Source: Thelephora terrestris
Taxonomy: Eukaryota > Basidiomycota > Agaricomycetes > Thelephorales > Thelephoraceae
DNA length: 31,283 nt
Assembly: GCA_015956445.1 (NCBI GenBank)
Contig: WIUZ02000044.1
Coordinates: forward strand, 1-31,283
Reading direction: 5' to 3'
Below, one piece after another: positions 9,850-19,062 of this stretch. Under the pieces are notes generated by a model. That model saw only the letters and a program-made list of their open reading frames with translations. It made no database searches and was not told the DNA's origin. Position 1 is the first letter of the stretch; each line of letters opens with the position of its first letter. The position numbers and the translations under genes were made by a program.

Positions 9850-10225
9850 CGATCGTATCAGTTTCACACATCATTATCTCCATTCCCGATCATCAGCGTA
9901 GATCAGGAACTCCATTCTTATCAATATCAGCAACCCCCTTTACATTCTTACTAGGTGTTTGGACCAGGGAATATACGTGCAGTAGTGATAAAGGTTACTG
10001 AACCCCTCTGAACACATCTGAAGGACCTACAACCTCCTTCAGCGAACTCATCAGGACAAGGAGCCGGAAAGTACGAAACCCCGCCCACCCTGTGGAGTTG
10101 ATAGTCGGGATAACTGACTTCTCAACCAGCCTACTTAGTTGTTAACACTTAGCTTCTAAGTAAACCAAGAAGGACTAGTAAGAGTTCTTATAGACCTCTT
10201 CACTACAACCTCAGCTAACTCGACA

Positions 10226-11541
10226 GTGCACTGTCTCAAATCAGACAACGGGGGAGAACACGGCATCGTAGTCATTCCCTCAACCAGTGAGAAGCCTTTC
10301 GCTACTAAGCGGGCTTTTTTACGACCATCTGGTTTCTGGTCGAATACCCAGCAGTTTTTGATAACCTTGCGTCCTCGAGGGCGCTCTACCAGGTCATATA
10401 CTTTGCGCCTGCGAAGAGCTTCCAACTCTTTGTTGCAGGCTGTCCTCCATTCCTTGAGCTCAGCCTCAGCCTGTGGTAGTGTGGCGATGTCTCGGTATTT
10501 CCATTCTTTTGGAGTTTTTCCGTTGGCAGTTGGTGAGATAGCCTTCAAAATCAAGAAGTTTTGGAGTTCTACTCCCCCTTCCCAGCATAGCCTAGCTAGA
10601 AGGGCGTCTGAGTCCTCCTCAGGGGTGGTGAACCCCGATGGTTCAACGGATTTTTCAACCTCGTCTTCAGACTCTGATGCTTCTTCAGTCTCTTCCTCAG
10701 CGAAGGATTCTCTCTTAGGAAGTGGCTGCGTGCTAGGTCCGGGAACTTTTTTTGCTCCTGAACTTCGCCTGCGCCTAGGTGCTACGGAGAAATCTCTAAC
10801 AACTTTCTTCCAATCCTTCATATGCCAAGTGGACTTTATTATCTCTACCAGATGTTTACTTCCGTAAACATTGCGGGGCTTGGCCAGTACTTTCCGCTCA
10901 CGCTGAGACCTCCAAGCTTTGACTGGTGACGGAGGCATAATTGTCGGTGGAACGGGTGGCGCTTCCTCAGGGTTGGAATCTGGGCTAGAGCTGGGGGTAG
11001 GTGATCTTGGCGGCTCCGGGCTGGGCGCTCTAGATTGCACTGGTGTCTGAGGTCGTGACGCGGGCTCAATGGCTCATTCCTTACCCTTTGAGGAAGGCTT
11101 GGGGGTAGGTTTAGAACGCACTGGGGGTGCTGCATCGTCTCCCTCTTTGTCTCCTGGAAGGGGACACTGGCAGTCACTGTCTTTATGGCAGTGATGACTG
11201 GGTGGGAGTGGTGCAGTAGATTGCAGCCGTGTATTACACCGTGTACTGGCTGTTGGGCACTTGGGAAAGTGCAACTCATCGAAGGTGGCCTGTGCAGCAG
11301 AGAATATGGTATTATTAGGTCCGCACATAAAGATCCATCCTTTTCCTCCTGGGTGAGTGCCCAGGTAGGTCATCAATTCTGACCGAGGTGCGAGCTTGTT
11401 TATCTGTACTTCTTCCGGGATGAAGACGTAAGCTCCGTAACCGAGGACTGTCAGGGCCACTCTACCCCAACAACTACCAGTGCACTGAGCCAACTCCGCA
11501 GAGTACTCACTAGTCCAACTAGCTTGTGAGAGAACGATCAC
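10226..11541 (-). mobile_element. Ty1/copia polyprotein fragment: integrase C-terminal region, linker and RT start
   Basis: Minus strand, in order: an integrase-end block GYGAYVFIPEEVQINKLAPR (about 11450-11390) followed by LGTHPGGKGWIF (ORF end 11074). Next is a Pro/Ser/Glu-rich linker with RSQRERKVLAKPRNVYGSKH (about 10910-10850) and an acidic stretch. Then comes the start of reverse transcriptase with CWVFDQKPDGRKKARLVAKG (about 10360-10300) and a shifted FSPVV block just before 10226. The integrase catalytic core is missing upstream (breakpoint near 11475-11541). There is at least one stop between the integrase part and the linker, and one frameshift after KGFS. It is a dead copia fragment; the rest of its RT lies at 8541-8814. 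Confidence 0.85.
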
Positions 11542-12745
11542 GTCTCTATTCTTCCGGTAGGTTGTCCGAGGTCACTACAAGTCAGGTCGAAATCCTAAAG
11601 GGAAACCCAACCTAAACCGTACTTCGTTCGGTTTAACATGCAAGGGTTTATCCCTACAACAGGATTGATGACTCCACCAGGTGATCGACTGGACGCTCGA
11701 GGTGTTCTATAAGGTGAACACTGGGGTTCTATAGTTACGAGGCGCAGTTGACGCGCAGAGCGGGAGGGAGAGCAGATGGGGTGTCTTGGGTCAAACAAGA
11801 AACTCTGACTTGTCCTTAACTGCAACTGGGCTGAGAAGGGCAGAGGATTTCCTGAGGTAACAAAACTAAGGTACTACGATACAGCCACAGTTGCTACTTA
11901 TACTAAAGGAGTGGCCATGACGTCAATACCCTAATATACCCTTATCAAGTCCGAACAAAGGGAGATAAGGAGTGTGAGAACGCTAAGTAAGGGAAGCGAA
12001 CAAATATGACACGTGGGAGAATAAAGGACAAAGGGCCTTACTAGTGTGTGAAGGATTGCATAAAAGATAACGAATGTCCGCATGAAACATAGGGGTAAAG
12101 ATAACACTAGCCTAAAAGAAAAGGGGCATGGGGTCATGAAAGTTCGTACCTGGGATCACACCCAAGGGTCAGGTGGAAACCTCCCTTTACATGGCTTTGC
12201 CAGCTGGATTCGGGAGTGGAGCCATGCAGCATCCCTTGTTGTCTGTAGGCGGTAACAGCATCACGGACTAGTGGCAACCTCAACGTACGTCCGAACATGA
12301 GGAGGTCGAGCCTAGACTCATGGGACATGAGGGATTACAGATTTGCCAGTGTTTCACGCTAACGGCTACTCCACATTCGCTGGGCTAAACAAAAGGAGTC
12401 TAAGGCACTCCTTCCGAATAACGGTGATTCCTTCCTCCGGTTAGGAGACTGTGATGTGACTGTCCACGTGTGTGATCAGGGTCCAGGGTTGATCGTAATC
12501 GTAAGGTCATGAGGGGTCGTAAAAGGGTTCGTGATGTCATAAAGGGGTCATCAGGGTCTTGAGACCTATTTTTAGTGCGCACGGTTCTAGGCGTTCCAGA
12601 ACGAAGTTCTTCCAAAGCTGTCCCGTGGGCCGAGGTGTCAGCTTGATGTAGTAAGCCAACGATGATGGTACAGGGGCGGAAGTTGATGTGACCCGGACCA
12701 ATGAGGTTCGTCGAGGTAGGTCACGTGAAGGATCACCGATCTAGG
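11542..12745. other. Unassigned DNA between copia fragment and coiled-coil gene relic
   Basis: No coding frame with recognisable motifs on either strand. Visible items are a short inverted repeat around 11617-11636 (AAACCG ... CGGTTT) and recurrent GGGGTC words near 12505-12560. A CACGTG palindrome follows just beyond it, at 12722-12727. It may be decayed transposon sequence plus the upstream region of the next gene. Confidence 0.4.
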
Positions 12746-12746
12746 C

Positions 12747-12752
12747 TATAAG
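12747..12752 (+). promoter_or_regulatory. TATA-like element
   Basis: TATAAG, 65 bp upstream of the ATG at 12817, is a plausible core promoter position for a fungal gene. Confidence 0.35.
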
Positions 12753-12816
12753 AAGGACATCTTCTTGGAGCCATCCTTGATCAGCAACACCAGCAACTTC
12801 CCCATCATCTTACCAA

Positions 12817-13973
12817 ATGTCTTTCCCCAACAACTACACCTACAAAGTCGCCAATAGCATCTCCACCATCTCTCGTATCGATCGTCGTGCCGCTGCCCGC
12901 AAGACCTACGCCAGTGCGGCGGGGGTTCCATACAGTACCAATGAAGAGGTATGGGGTGGAGCTAGAACTCTGTTTGTGTTTGTTCTAACTCCTTTCCCTA
13001 GAACTTGAAGGTTGTGCAGCAGGTGGACGCCGAATGTCTCAGGGAGATGATCCCACATTGATGGGGTTGACCTGGGACGACGAGCTCTGGGTCCGCTCTA
13101 TGATTGCCGAGAAGGTGATCCACCAAATGCGAGGGCGCTTCGGAGAATTGGAGCATCCCATCAAGAAGGAGTTGTGGTACACCTATGGCGAGGGATCTAC
13201 GATCAAGACCTGCTGGAGCATGGGCAACTGTTCCTCGGGCCGTTCACCATTCCACTGCCGCCACTACGCTATTGTGGTCGCTTGTTCGAGAGGGGGAAAG
13301 ACGGGTAGGTTTTCTGTTTGGATATACGAGTATGACTCTCGTTAACCAAACTGCTAGGTTGAACGGTTGGAGCGCGAGGTGAAAGAGGCAAAGGCCAATG
13401 TCCTTCGATTGTCTGCAGAGGGTCTCTTGATTGAAGGAGACCATGGCCGAGTTCCAGAAGAAGACAAATGAGGTGTTGGAGGCGATGGTGGCTAACCATC
13501 AGGACTTGGTCACAGGTTTGGGCATTCGGGACGACAACCTGAGGGATGCCTTGGACAGGAGGGACGATTGCCTGGATAGGCACTCAAAGAGATTGAATAT
13601 GAAAGCGGCAAGGTAGACGTCTTTCAGCCTTTGTGATTGTACAATGACTGAAAGATATCTTTCTAGGTTGATGAACTCGAAGACAAGATAGCTGTCCTGA
13701 CTGCGCAGATCGAGTCCTTGCAGGACAAGATCTGCCACTGCGACAAGTCACCACGTTTGGCAGGCCAGGGTTCGGCCAATGTTCCCTTCAAGTTGGAGTA
13801 CACCGACGAGGTGGTACTCCCATCTCCTAATCCCGTCGTCCTATGCCACGCCTCCGGTAGAGAATGAGGCTCCCATCCCAACTCCAGCTCCGGCTTCTAC
13901 TCTGGCAGACTCCGACAAGGAGAACTGTGGGCGCTGCCCAATGCAGCCGATCTGTCATGAACACGTGACATAG
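12817..13973 (+). pseudogene. Coiled-coil protein gene relic, unrecognised, frameshifted
   Basis: The first exon (12817-12948) encodes MSFPNNYTYKVANSISTISR and RIDRRAAARKTYASAAGVP, followed by a good GT-AG intron (12949-13001). Exon 2 starts LKVVQQVDAECLREM but hits a stop at 13059. Protein-like sequence then continues in other frames: WDDELWVRSMIAEKVIHQMR (about 13075-13134), IYDQDLLEHGQLFLGPFTIP (about 13200-13259), intron 13305-13357, ERLEREVKEAKANVLRL, EFQKKTNEVLEAMVANHQDL, intron 13613-13666, and VDELEDKIAVLTAQIESLQ. A last shifted piece ENEAPIPTPAPAS ends at 13971-13973. Heptad-like Leu/Glu/Lys spacing indicates coiled coils. At least four frame changes make it a pseudogene. The function is not recognisable. 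Confidence 0.6.
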
Positions 13974-14309
13974 TGTCTAAGATCACTCAGATAATTCAAG
14001 ACATTGGTCTTATTCGAAGTAATAAAGTACAAGGAGGTTACCAAATACTAAAGACTAAACAAGAACGAAGGATCCACGTCACAAGCACAGTCCTGCTCAA
14101 ACAGACAACGATGAGCGAAGTGGTGAGGGTTGTGTACACTCGAGGACAGTACGAGTACACTCGCGTTACCAGATCTTGCCAGCACTCCCTGCACCCCAAC
14201 ACATCATGAGATAAGCTATCATACATCTCCCGTTTCACGTCCGTCAACGCCGCGCTCACTAACGCGAACCCATAACGGTCCTGGAGACCCGATACTTCCA
14301 CCTTCAACT
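13974..14309. other. Convergent intergenic stretch
   Basis: Lies between the 3' ends of the coiled-coil relic and the minus-strand 202-codon gene. I see no conserved coding frame or obvious element in it. Confidence 0.4.
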
Positions 14310-14949
14310 TCATGCGAACCCTGACGTGACTTGTCGGAGGGACAACAACGTTGACCAGTACGAGTCATCGGACTCTTGCGACTCTTCTTCTTCTGGGTCC
14401 TCTCCACCATCTGACGCGTCGGAACAGGACTCCAAGGAGGGGACTGAGGAAGAGGAACTCCCTGATCGTGAAGGTGGCAGAGGGACGATGGGGGAGTGAG
14501 GAGCTGCGTGGTACAGTACGCTCCGTGACACCTGTGACGAAGTACCGGAGGAGAGACTCCTGGAAAAGTTTCCAATGTTCCAAGGCAAAGTGAGAAAGTC
14601 TTCATTTAGACTGTTGACGACCACATACATGACATCCATCCTCTTCTCCAACTTCAGAATCCTATCCTCCCTCTCCTGGCTCCATCGCGTCTTGCATGGG
14701 AGTGACCCCAGGAGCCCACCTTCGAGTCCTGTTGGGGTCTTCGTACCAGCTTGCTCCCAGTACTCGGCGGGAGCATTGTGAGCGGGTCAAAAAGTCCACC
14801 GCTACCTGATTGTTGTGAGCGATGTTGGCGGGGGTATCGTACAAATGCTGCTCCACGTCGAAGGGAGCGTCCGTCTCGAGGGACGGAGAGAAGTCGAAGG
14901 GGATGGCTGCAGCGTTGAGCAGAGCATTGTTGGCGGTGTAAGCAGACAT
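14310..14949 (-). CDS. Unrecognised 202-aa protein with basic coiled-coil segment and acidic Ser-rich tail
   Basis: The ATG at 14947-14949 opens MSAYTANNALLNAAAIPFDF. Exon 1 runs to 14707 (81 codons, ending RTRRWAPG). A 31-nt GT-AG intron (14706-14676) restores the frame into EREDRILKLEKRMDVMYVVV. The protein ends at 14310 after SYWSTLLSLRQVTSGFA. The second exon has a charged coiled-coil-like start, then a Ser/Pro-rich part and a strongly acidic stretch (GGEDPEEEESQESDD). A palindromic TATA-like element lies about 95 bp upstream (15044-15050). Without the tiny intron it would be one frameshift in an otherwise clean gene, so a pseudogene is the alternative. It is divergent from the gene at 15595. 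I do not recognise the family; no signal peptide or membrane segment is visible. Confidence 0.5.
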
Positions 14950-15043
14950 TATAGCAAAGGTATTTCGAGAGAGGAGATGATAGTAGTGTTGGTGGGGAAG
15001 AGAAAAGAGACGATGAGAGGAAAGAACCAATAACTCCCCTAGA

Positions 15044-15050
15044 TTATATA
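15044..15050 (-). promoter_or_regulatory. TATA-like element of the minus-strand gene
   Basis: TTATATA within the 12-bp palindrome GATTATATAATC (15042-15053), about 95 bp upstream of the ATG at 14949. Confidence 0.45.
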
Positions 15051-15150
15051 ATCAAGTCAATAGGAAACCGAAAGAGGAGAACACAAACCACCACTCATTG
15101 AAATCCCAATTAGGGAAACAAACCCTCAGCCCCAATCGCGATCCCATCAA

Positions 15151-15270
15151 ACCCTGAGAAATCCCCATCAGTCTTCTATTGCTACCATGAAATGAGAGAA
15201 ATCCCCACCGATCACGAGAAATCCCCACTAGCCTTCTATTACTACCATGAAACGTGAGAAATCCCCATTG
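15151..15270. repeat. 60-bp tandem repeat, two copies, in a divergent promoter region
   Basis: Two adjacent 60-bp units share GAGAAATCCCCA, CTTCTATT and CTACCATGAAA. GAGAAATCCCCA starts at 15156, 15196, 15216 and 15256, that is at steps of 40, 20 and 40 bp. The repeat lies between the two divergent genes. Confidence 0.85.
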
Positions 15271-15435
15271 TACTCCTAAAAGATTCATTCGCTACTATTC
15301 CCTTATTTCATATTCGTCATTCGTCGTTCTAAAGTCCCACCTCTCTGACTCATTTACCCTGCCCTAAACTACGCACAGACCATGTTGATCCCTGTTTGGC
15401 TCGTTGTAGAATAATGACTCCTGTAGAAGATTGGG

Positions 15436-15442
15436 TATATAA
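15436..15442 (+). promoter_or_regulatory. TATA box of the plus-strand gene
   Basis: TATATAA, followed by a CT-rich leader, 159 bp upstream of the ATG at 15595. The long leader may include an untranslated exon. Confidence 0.5.
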
Positions 15443-15594
15443 GGAAGAGCGTTCGCTCCTCTCTTTTCCCCATTCTCAATCTCTTCTGTACTCCTCTACA
15501 AACAACTCTCAATAAAAACAAAGTAAGCTGGGGAATTCTCCTCACGCACTACTTCTTTCTGACTCATTCAAAGCAGGAATTCTCCTGCTAGTGT

Positions 15595-16858
15595 ATGTTC
15601 AGTGCCCCTAACCCATTCTCCTCCACCAGTCCCATTCAACGTCCGGTCATACCAGACGCCCGAAGATCTATCTGGGAGTATAAGCTCATCAGAAGTCTTC
15701 AAGTAAACCGAACCACAGGTTTACTCACTCATTTCCCTTATTATCGCCCCTTTGCGGCTCTCAATTCCGGAGTCACCACTCCCCCTTTCCTCTTAGGAGC
15801 CGATCACCAGTTCCTTTGGAACTCAGATACTACTGAGAGCGTCCTAGCGACCGTCTACTTCAGTATAAGCCCTGCCTTCTATTTTCCCAGCCCTCGCATT
15901 CATCTTACGACTAACGTCCACACTCATTCCCCTGCTATTATTGTCTTGTGGTGGGAAATCCCAACTGAATTACCTTATTCGGTTCTAGAATATCTCGTAA
16001 GCTTCGAACACCTTAGCGATCAAGACTTCGACCCGTTCATTCAACAACTGAGTCAGTTCTGTCAAGACTACCACTCGGCCATTCACCCCTATCAAACCGA
16101 GTCGCCACTCGCTCTTGATATCCCTCCTTCTCTCACCTCTACACCTGGAACCCCCCTCAACATTCGACCCGACACCCCTCACCCTTCCGCTAATCCTCTA
16201 GCGTCCTTTGAACAGTAAGCAGGCCCACAACCCTGACACGATCAGACAATTGGTACCGATCGAGGATATGGTCGTTGACAAAGCCGAGGACAAGTCGAGG
16301 GTGACCGAGGTACGTCCGGTTCGAACTGGGCAATGTTGCAAATGTTCCAGGTTCTGCCGCGGTCATTGTATGCAACCCTCGGCCAACCCTTACTTCCTTC
16401 CAGTTGTGTCCGATGGTGACGAGTCTAGCCGAGGTGAAGGAAGACAGTTCCGATACCGGGTCAACCGTCCCAACTGACAGGTCGAGTTGGAGGTCCAGCG
16501 TCGGAACCTCACTCGACTCGCAGTACAGGATCCCCCCAGGCCTCTGATGAGGGAGACGGAGGGTCGCTCTTCGAATACGTCGACAGCGCTGCCAAGCAAT
16601 CACCCGGTGATGGAGATGTGGGACCAGGTGTTCCAAAGTTCAGTGACATCTGGGCGACTGGTGGGTCCCTTCGAAGGCATCTCTTCGTATCGACTTGAAC
16701 TAGATGTTCAGTTGAGCACCGAGGATGGGGACGCCATGTTCGGAGAGATCCTCACTAGGAGGGGCCAGTTCTTAGACCGGGATGGACTGCTGATGCGCTG
16801 GGTACCCGCTGTAGATAGAGTCGACTTTCGATTGGACATTTATAAGCATCGTATATAG
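15595..16858 (+). CDS. Unrecognised protein of about 400 aa, possibly interrupted by one stop
   Basis: The ATG at 15595 opens a clean frame of 207 codons: MFSAPNPFSSTSPIQRP, then a compact region with aromatic and beta-like segments (LVVW-type ALNSGVTTPPFLLGADHQFL; TVYFSISPAFYFPSP; IIVLWWEIPTELPYSVLEYL) and a Pro/Thr-rich end. Just before the stop, a 31-nt GT-AG intron (16215-16245, with CTGAC branch-like site) joins FEQ to QLVPIEDMVVDKAEDKSRVT. That frame continues to YKHRI and the stop at 16856-16858. One TGA at 16475-16477 interrupts it. It could be removed by an intron from the GTACGT at 16311 to the AG at 16479 (169 nt, in frame), or be a real nonsense codon. A Cys-rich stretch (CCKCSRFCRGHC) lies inside that candidate intron. 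I do not recognise the family. Confidence 0.5.
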
Positions 16859-17367
16859 CCTTGTGGTTCCGGTTTTGCATGGAATGTATGCGCGTTGTGT
16901 GTTTTGAATGATGGGATGAAGGAAAGGGAGTGTGAAGCATTCAAAAAATAAGAATTGGTAAGAAGAATTCGAAGAAAGAGTGTGTTATAAAAAGTTTAAA
17001 AATACCATGTTCCTGACACTGTTGAGCAGGTAGAGTATATTCTATACTACTACATGGTGTACTCTAGTCCTTACCTGAGAGGGGAAGATGTAATAGTGCA
17101 AGTGGGGGTGAGAGAGAGAGAAGCGATTGATTTATCTATCTACACATGTGGGGTATATATATCTATCTACTCTATTGGCGTCACAACTATACAGCGTGAC
17201 TGATGCAGGGTCCATGTGGCGGCTTAAGGCATGTGCGTGTCATACCGATCGATCGGATCACTGATGTTATACCGTCCCTTCAGGTCGCTTATCCAGCGCT
17301 CTCCGGCATCGGCTCTCGCACGAAGCGGTGGAGCCGGTTGACCCGTTACCAGGCACAGACCTCCGGT
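16859..17367. other. AT-rich 3' flank with ATCT microsatellite-like DNA
   Basis: Holds an AT-rich tail after the preceding gene, AG-rich DNA around 17110-17125 and ATCTATCTA/TATATATAT words around 17132-17172. From about 17210 it may contain decayed end sequence of the LINE fragment, but no zinc-knuckle tail is visible. Confidence 0.4.
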
Positions 17368-18300
17368 TCAACACGGTGTGTCCGATTGTTTGATTCGGAA
17401 GAGAACTTGGTTGGTGGGGACGTGAGCCGTGCGGAGCTGGGTTAGCAAGCTGGCTTGGTTTCGACGTAGCTGGTCGATAATGTGAAGGTAGTCCCCCAAT
17501 AGAATTGTCTTGTTGATTTTGTCAATACAGGTGAAGCACGGTGACGCAGTCCATTCTGCGGCCCATCTGGCCTTCAGATCTTTCTTGAGGGTCTGTCGGG
17601 TGGCTGATATACTAATGGGTAGTCGTTTCCGTCTCAGAAAAGTAGGGAGTTTCACCTTGTCGCTGGATTCTCCTTTCACTGCACTTTTCACCTGTGCATC
17701 TGCCCGTTTGTTCCCTTTGATGTCCTCGTGGCCTGGCGTCCACACAAGTTCTACTTTGCACCATTGTTTCAACTTCCACTCTTTCCCTTGTCCCATCTGC
17801 TAGTTGCATTCTACCTGTGCCTTTCCTGTATCCTTTTACCGTGATACCTCTTTTTCTCGCTTGGATGACCTGGAAGTCCTCAAGGATGTCGTGGATCCTG
17901 TCAAGTATGTGGTGTCCTGGTCTGGACTTCTGGGTGTGTAGCGCCATGAGTACGGCCTGGTTGTCGAGGCCTATGGTGACGCTGTCGTAGTATCTGTCAG
18001 TTGAGCACAGGGCGTGTATACCTAGGACGACTGCGATGGCCTCGGCCTCGTAGACTGTGTGGGCTGAGTCAGCGCCCAGGTGGTATTTGAGGGTTCTAGA
18101 TAGAAATCTGTTCTGCATCAGTACTGCCACTGCTCCAATTTTGTGTTCATAACCTGAGCCATCAGTGAAGACGGCTGTTCCTGTGATCTGGTTCGCGTAT
18201 GTGATTGCCTTGTCCCTGTCCTCTTCAATCTTGACGTCCACCAGCAGCTTATAGTTACGTTGTCTCCTTGCTGTGAGGATACAATGAACTAATAGGGTCA
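17368..18300 (-). mobile_element. Non-LTR retrotransposon (LINE) fragment with RNase H domain
   Basis: The minus strand reads AVFTDGSGYEHKIGAVAVL (about 18172-18116), VYEAEAIAVVLGI (about 18052-18014) and TIGLDNQAVLMAL (about 17974-17936). After one frameshift near 17800 it reads ELVWTPGHEDIKGNKRAD (about 17750-17697). These carry the D, E, D and D of an RNase H active site plus the usual His. The downstream part (TILLGDYLHIIDQLRRNQAS, LLTQLRTAHVPTNQVLFRI, about 17513-17385) matches the usual C-terminal end of fungal LINE (Tad/L1-like) ORF2. The reverse transcriptase is absent and homology stops near 18300, so it is a truncated, frameshifted remnant. Confidence 0.85.
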
Positions 18301-18835
18301 TGAAGATGGCCTGAACCATCTGTTTGCTGGCACAAAGATACTCTTGCAGAAATGATCAGTAAACCTCAACAAATGTGACATGGGCTGTTGCAAAGAATTG
18401 TTGTCCAGGAGAATTGGTAGGCATGGCACGACCCAATCGCCTCCAAGGTCCACATTGGTGGTCAAGTCAAAACCAGCTGTCAAGCTAAAACAAGAATGAT
18501 AAAGCCCACAACACTGGGACTGCATGCGTTGCAAAGCACTGTTCACTGCCAGAATCAGTATATATAGGCTAAATTAAGCAGATGTGCAAGAAATCACAAG
18601 ATTGATGTGGAGAACGGCAAATCAATGTCAACAGTCAACCAGTCACCCTGAGTGCTCATCCTGGTGGTTAGCTGGTGGACAGGGAAGGAGTGATTTGTGA
18701 TAAGTGAGAATCTACTTAGTAAGCATACTTAGAAGGTCAATGTAACTGATGTAGATTGTGACAACTTACCATGAAATCAGGTTTTTGGCAGTGGCGCCTA
18801 AAATCCAACTCAATAAGACCCAGTACTTACATCCT
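18301..18835. other. CpG-poor unassigned segment between LINE fragment and kinase copy C
   Basis: No convincing coding frame. A TATATATAG-like word lies near 18559. CpG is very rare (about five occurrences by eye), unlike the LINE fragment to its left. It may be a decayed transposon end. Homology to the module spacer starts around 18836. Confidence 0.45.
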
Positions 18836-19062
18836 GGGAAAAGGATACAAAATATCCACAAGCCCCCCTTCAAATGGCCATTGCAGTCTTAGGGGGAAAT
18901 CTGACAATGAAGCAGGGCACGACAACACAATCTACTTCACGGCCACTTTGCCTAATTCCCCATGATCTAAGAGGGGATCCAATTGACCCAATACCCCAGG
19001 GCTAAACCATTACATGCAGGGTGATAGTTGAAAAGGTTTGAGCAGCTTTGCAAGGTGGGGGA
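18836..19062. other. Convergent spacer remnant of copy C; partner gene missing
   Basis: Aligns closely with 25880-26097 of copy D (for example the CAAGCCCCCCTTCAAAT block and GATCTAAGAGGGGATCC). The partner gene that should lie to its left is not present and is replaced by the transposon block. Many CpG sites of D appear here as TG or CA. Confidence 0.65.

Larger units (their letters stand above)
8815..10225 (+). mobile_element. 1.4-kb LTR-like insertion inside the copia reverse transcriptase
   Basis: The reverse transcriptase reading frame breaks at 10226 (after FSPVV and FET in the minus strand) and resumes at 8814 (VRQRL). The intervening 1,411 bp begin TGAGAAC and end CTCGACA, that is TG...CA ends. 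The flanking pentamers (GGACA and GTGCA) are not identical, so a target duplication is at best degenerate. The interior has no long coding frame. It has a promoter-like head (8915-9160), a CT-rich stretch after the TATA box, and a CAGCC-rich repeat zone. It is best explained as a solo LTR, read on the plus strand. A non-autonomous element is the alternative. No second copy lies in the window. Confidence 0.6.

Noticed and set aside
10226-10867. Long open frame (213 codons) on the plus strand
   Set aside because: It is antisense to the copia linker and reverse transcriptase start, which has recognisable motifs on the minus strand.
15151-15270. Possible CRISPR-like repeat-spacer pattern
   Set aside because: Only two 60-bp units with internal sub-repeats in a fungal promoter region; no array and no cas genes.
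16350-16380. CCKCSRFCRGHC as a retroviral-type zinc knuckle
   Set aside because: Cys/His spacing does not fit CX2CX4HX4C, and the stretch may lie in an intron.
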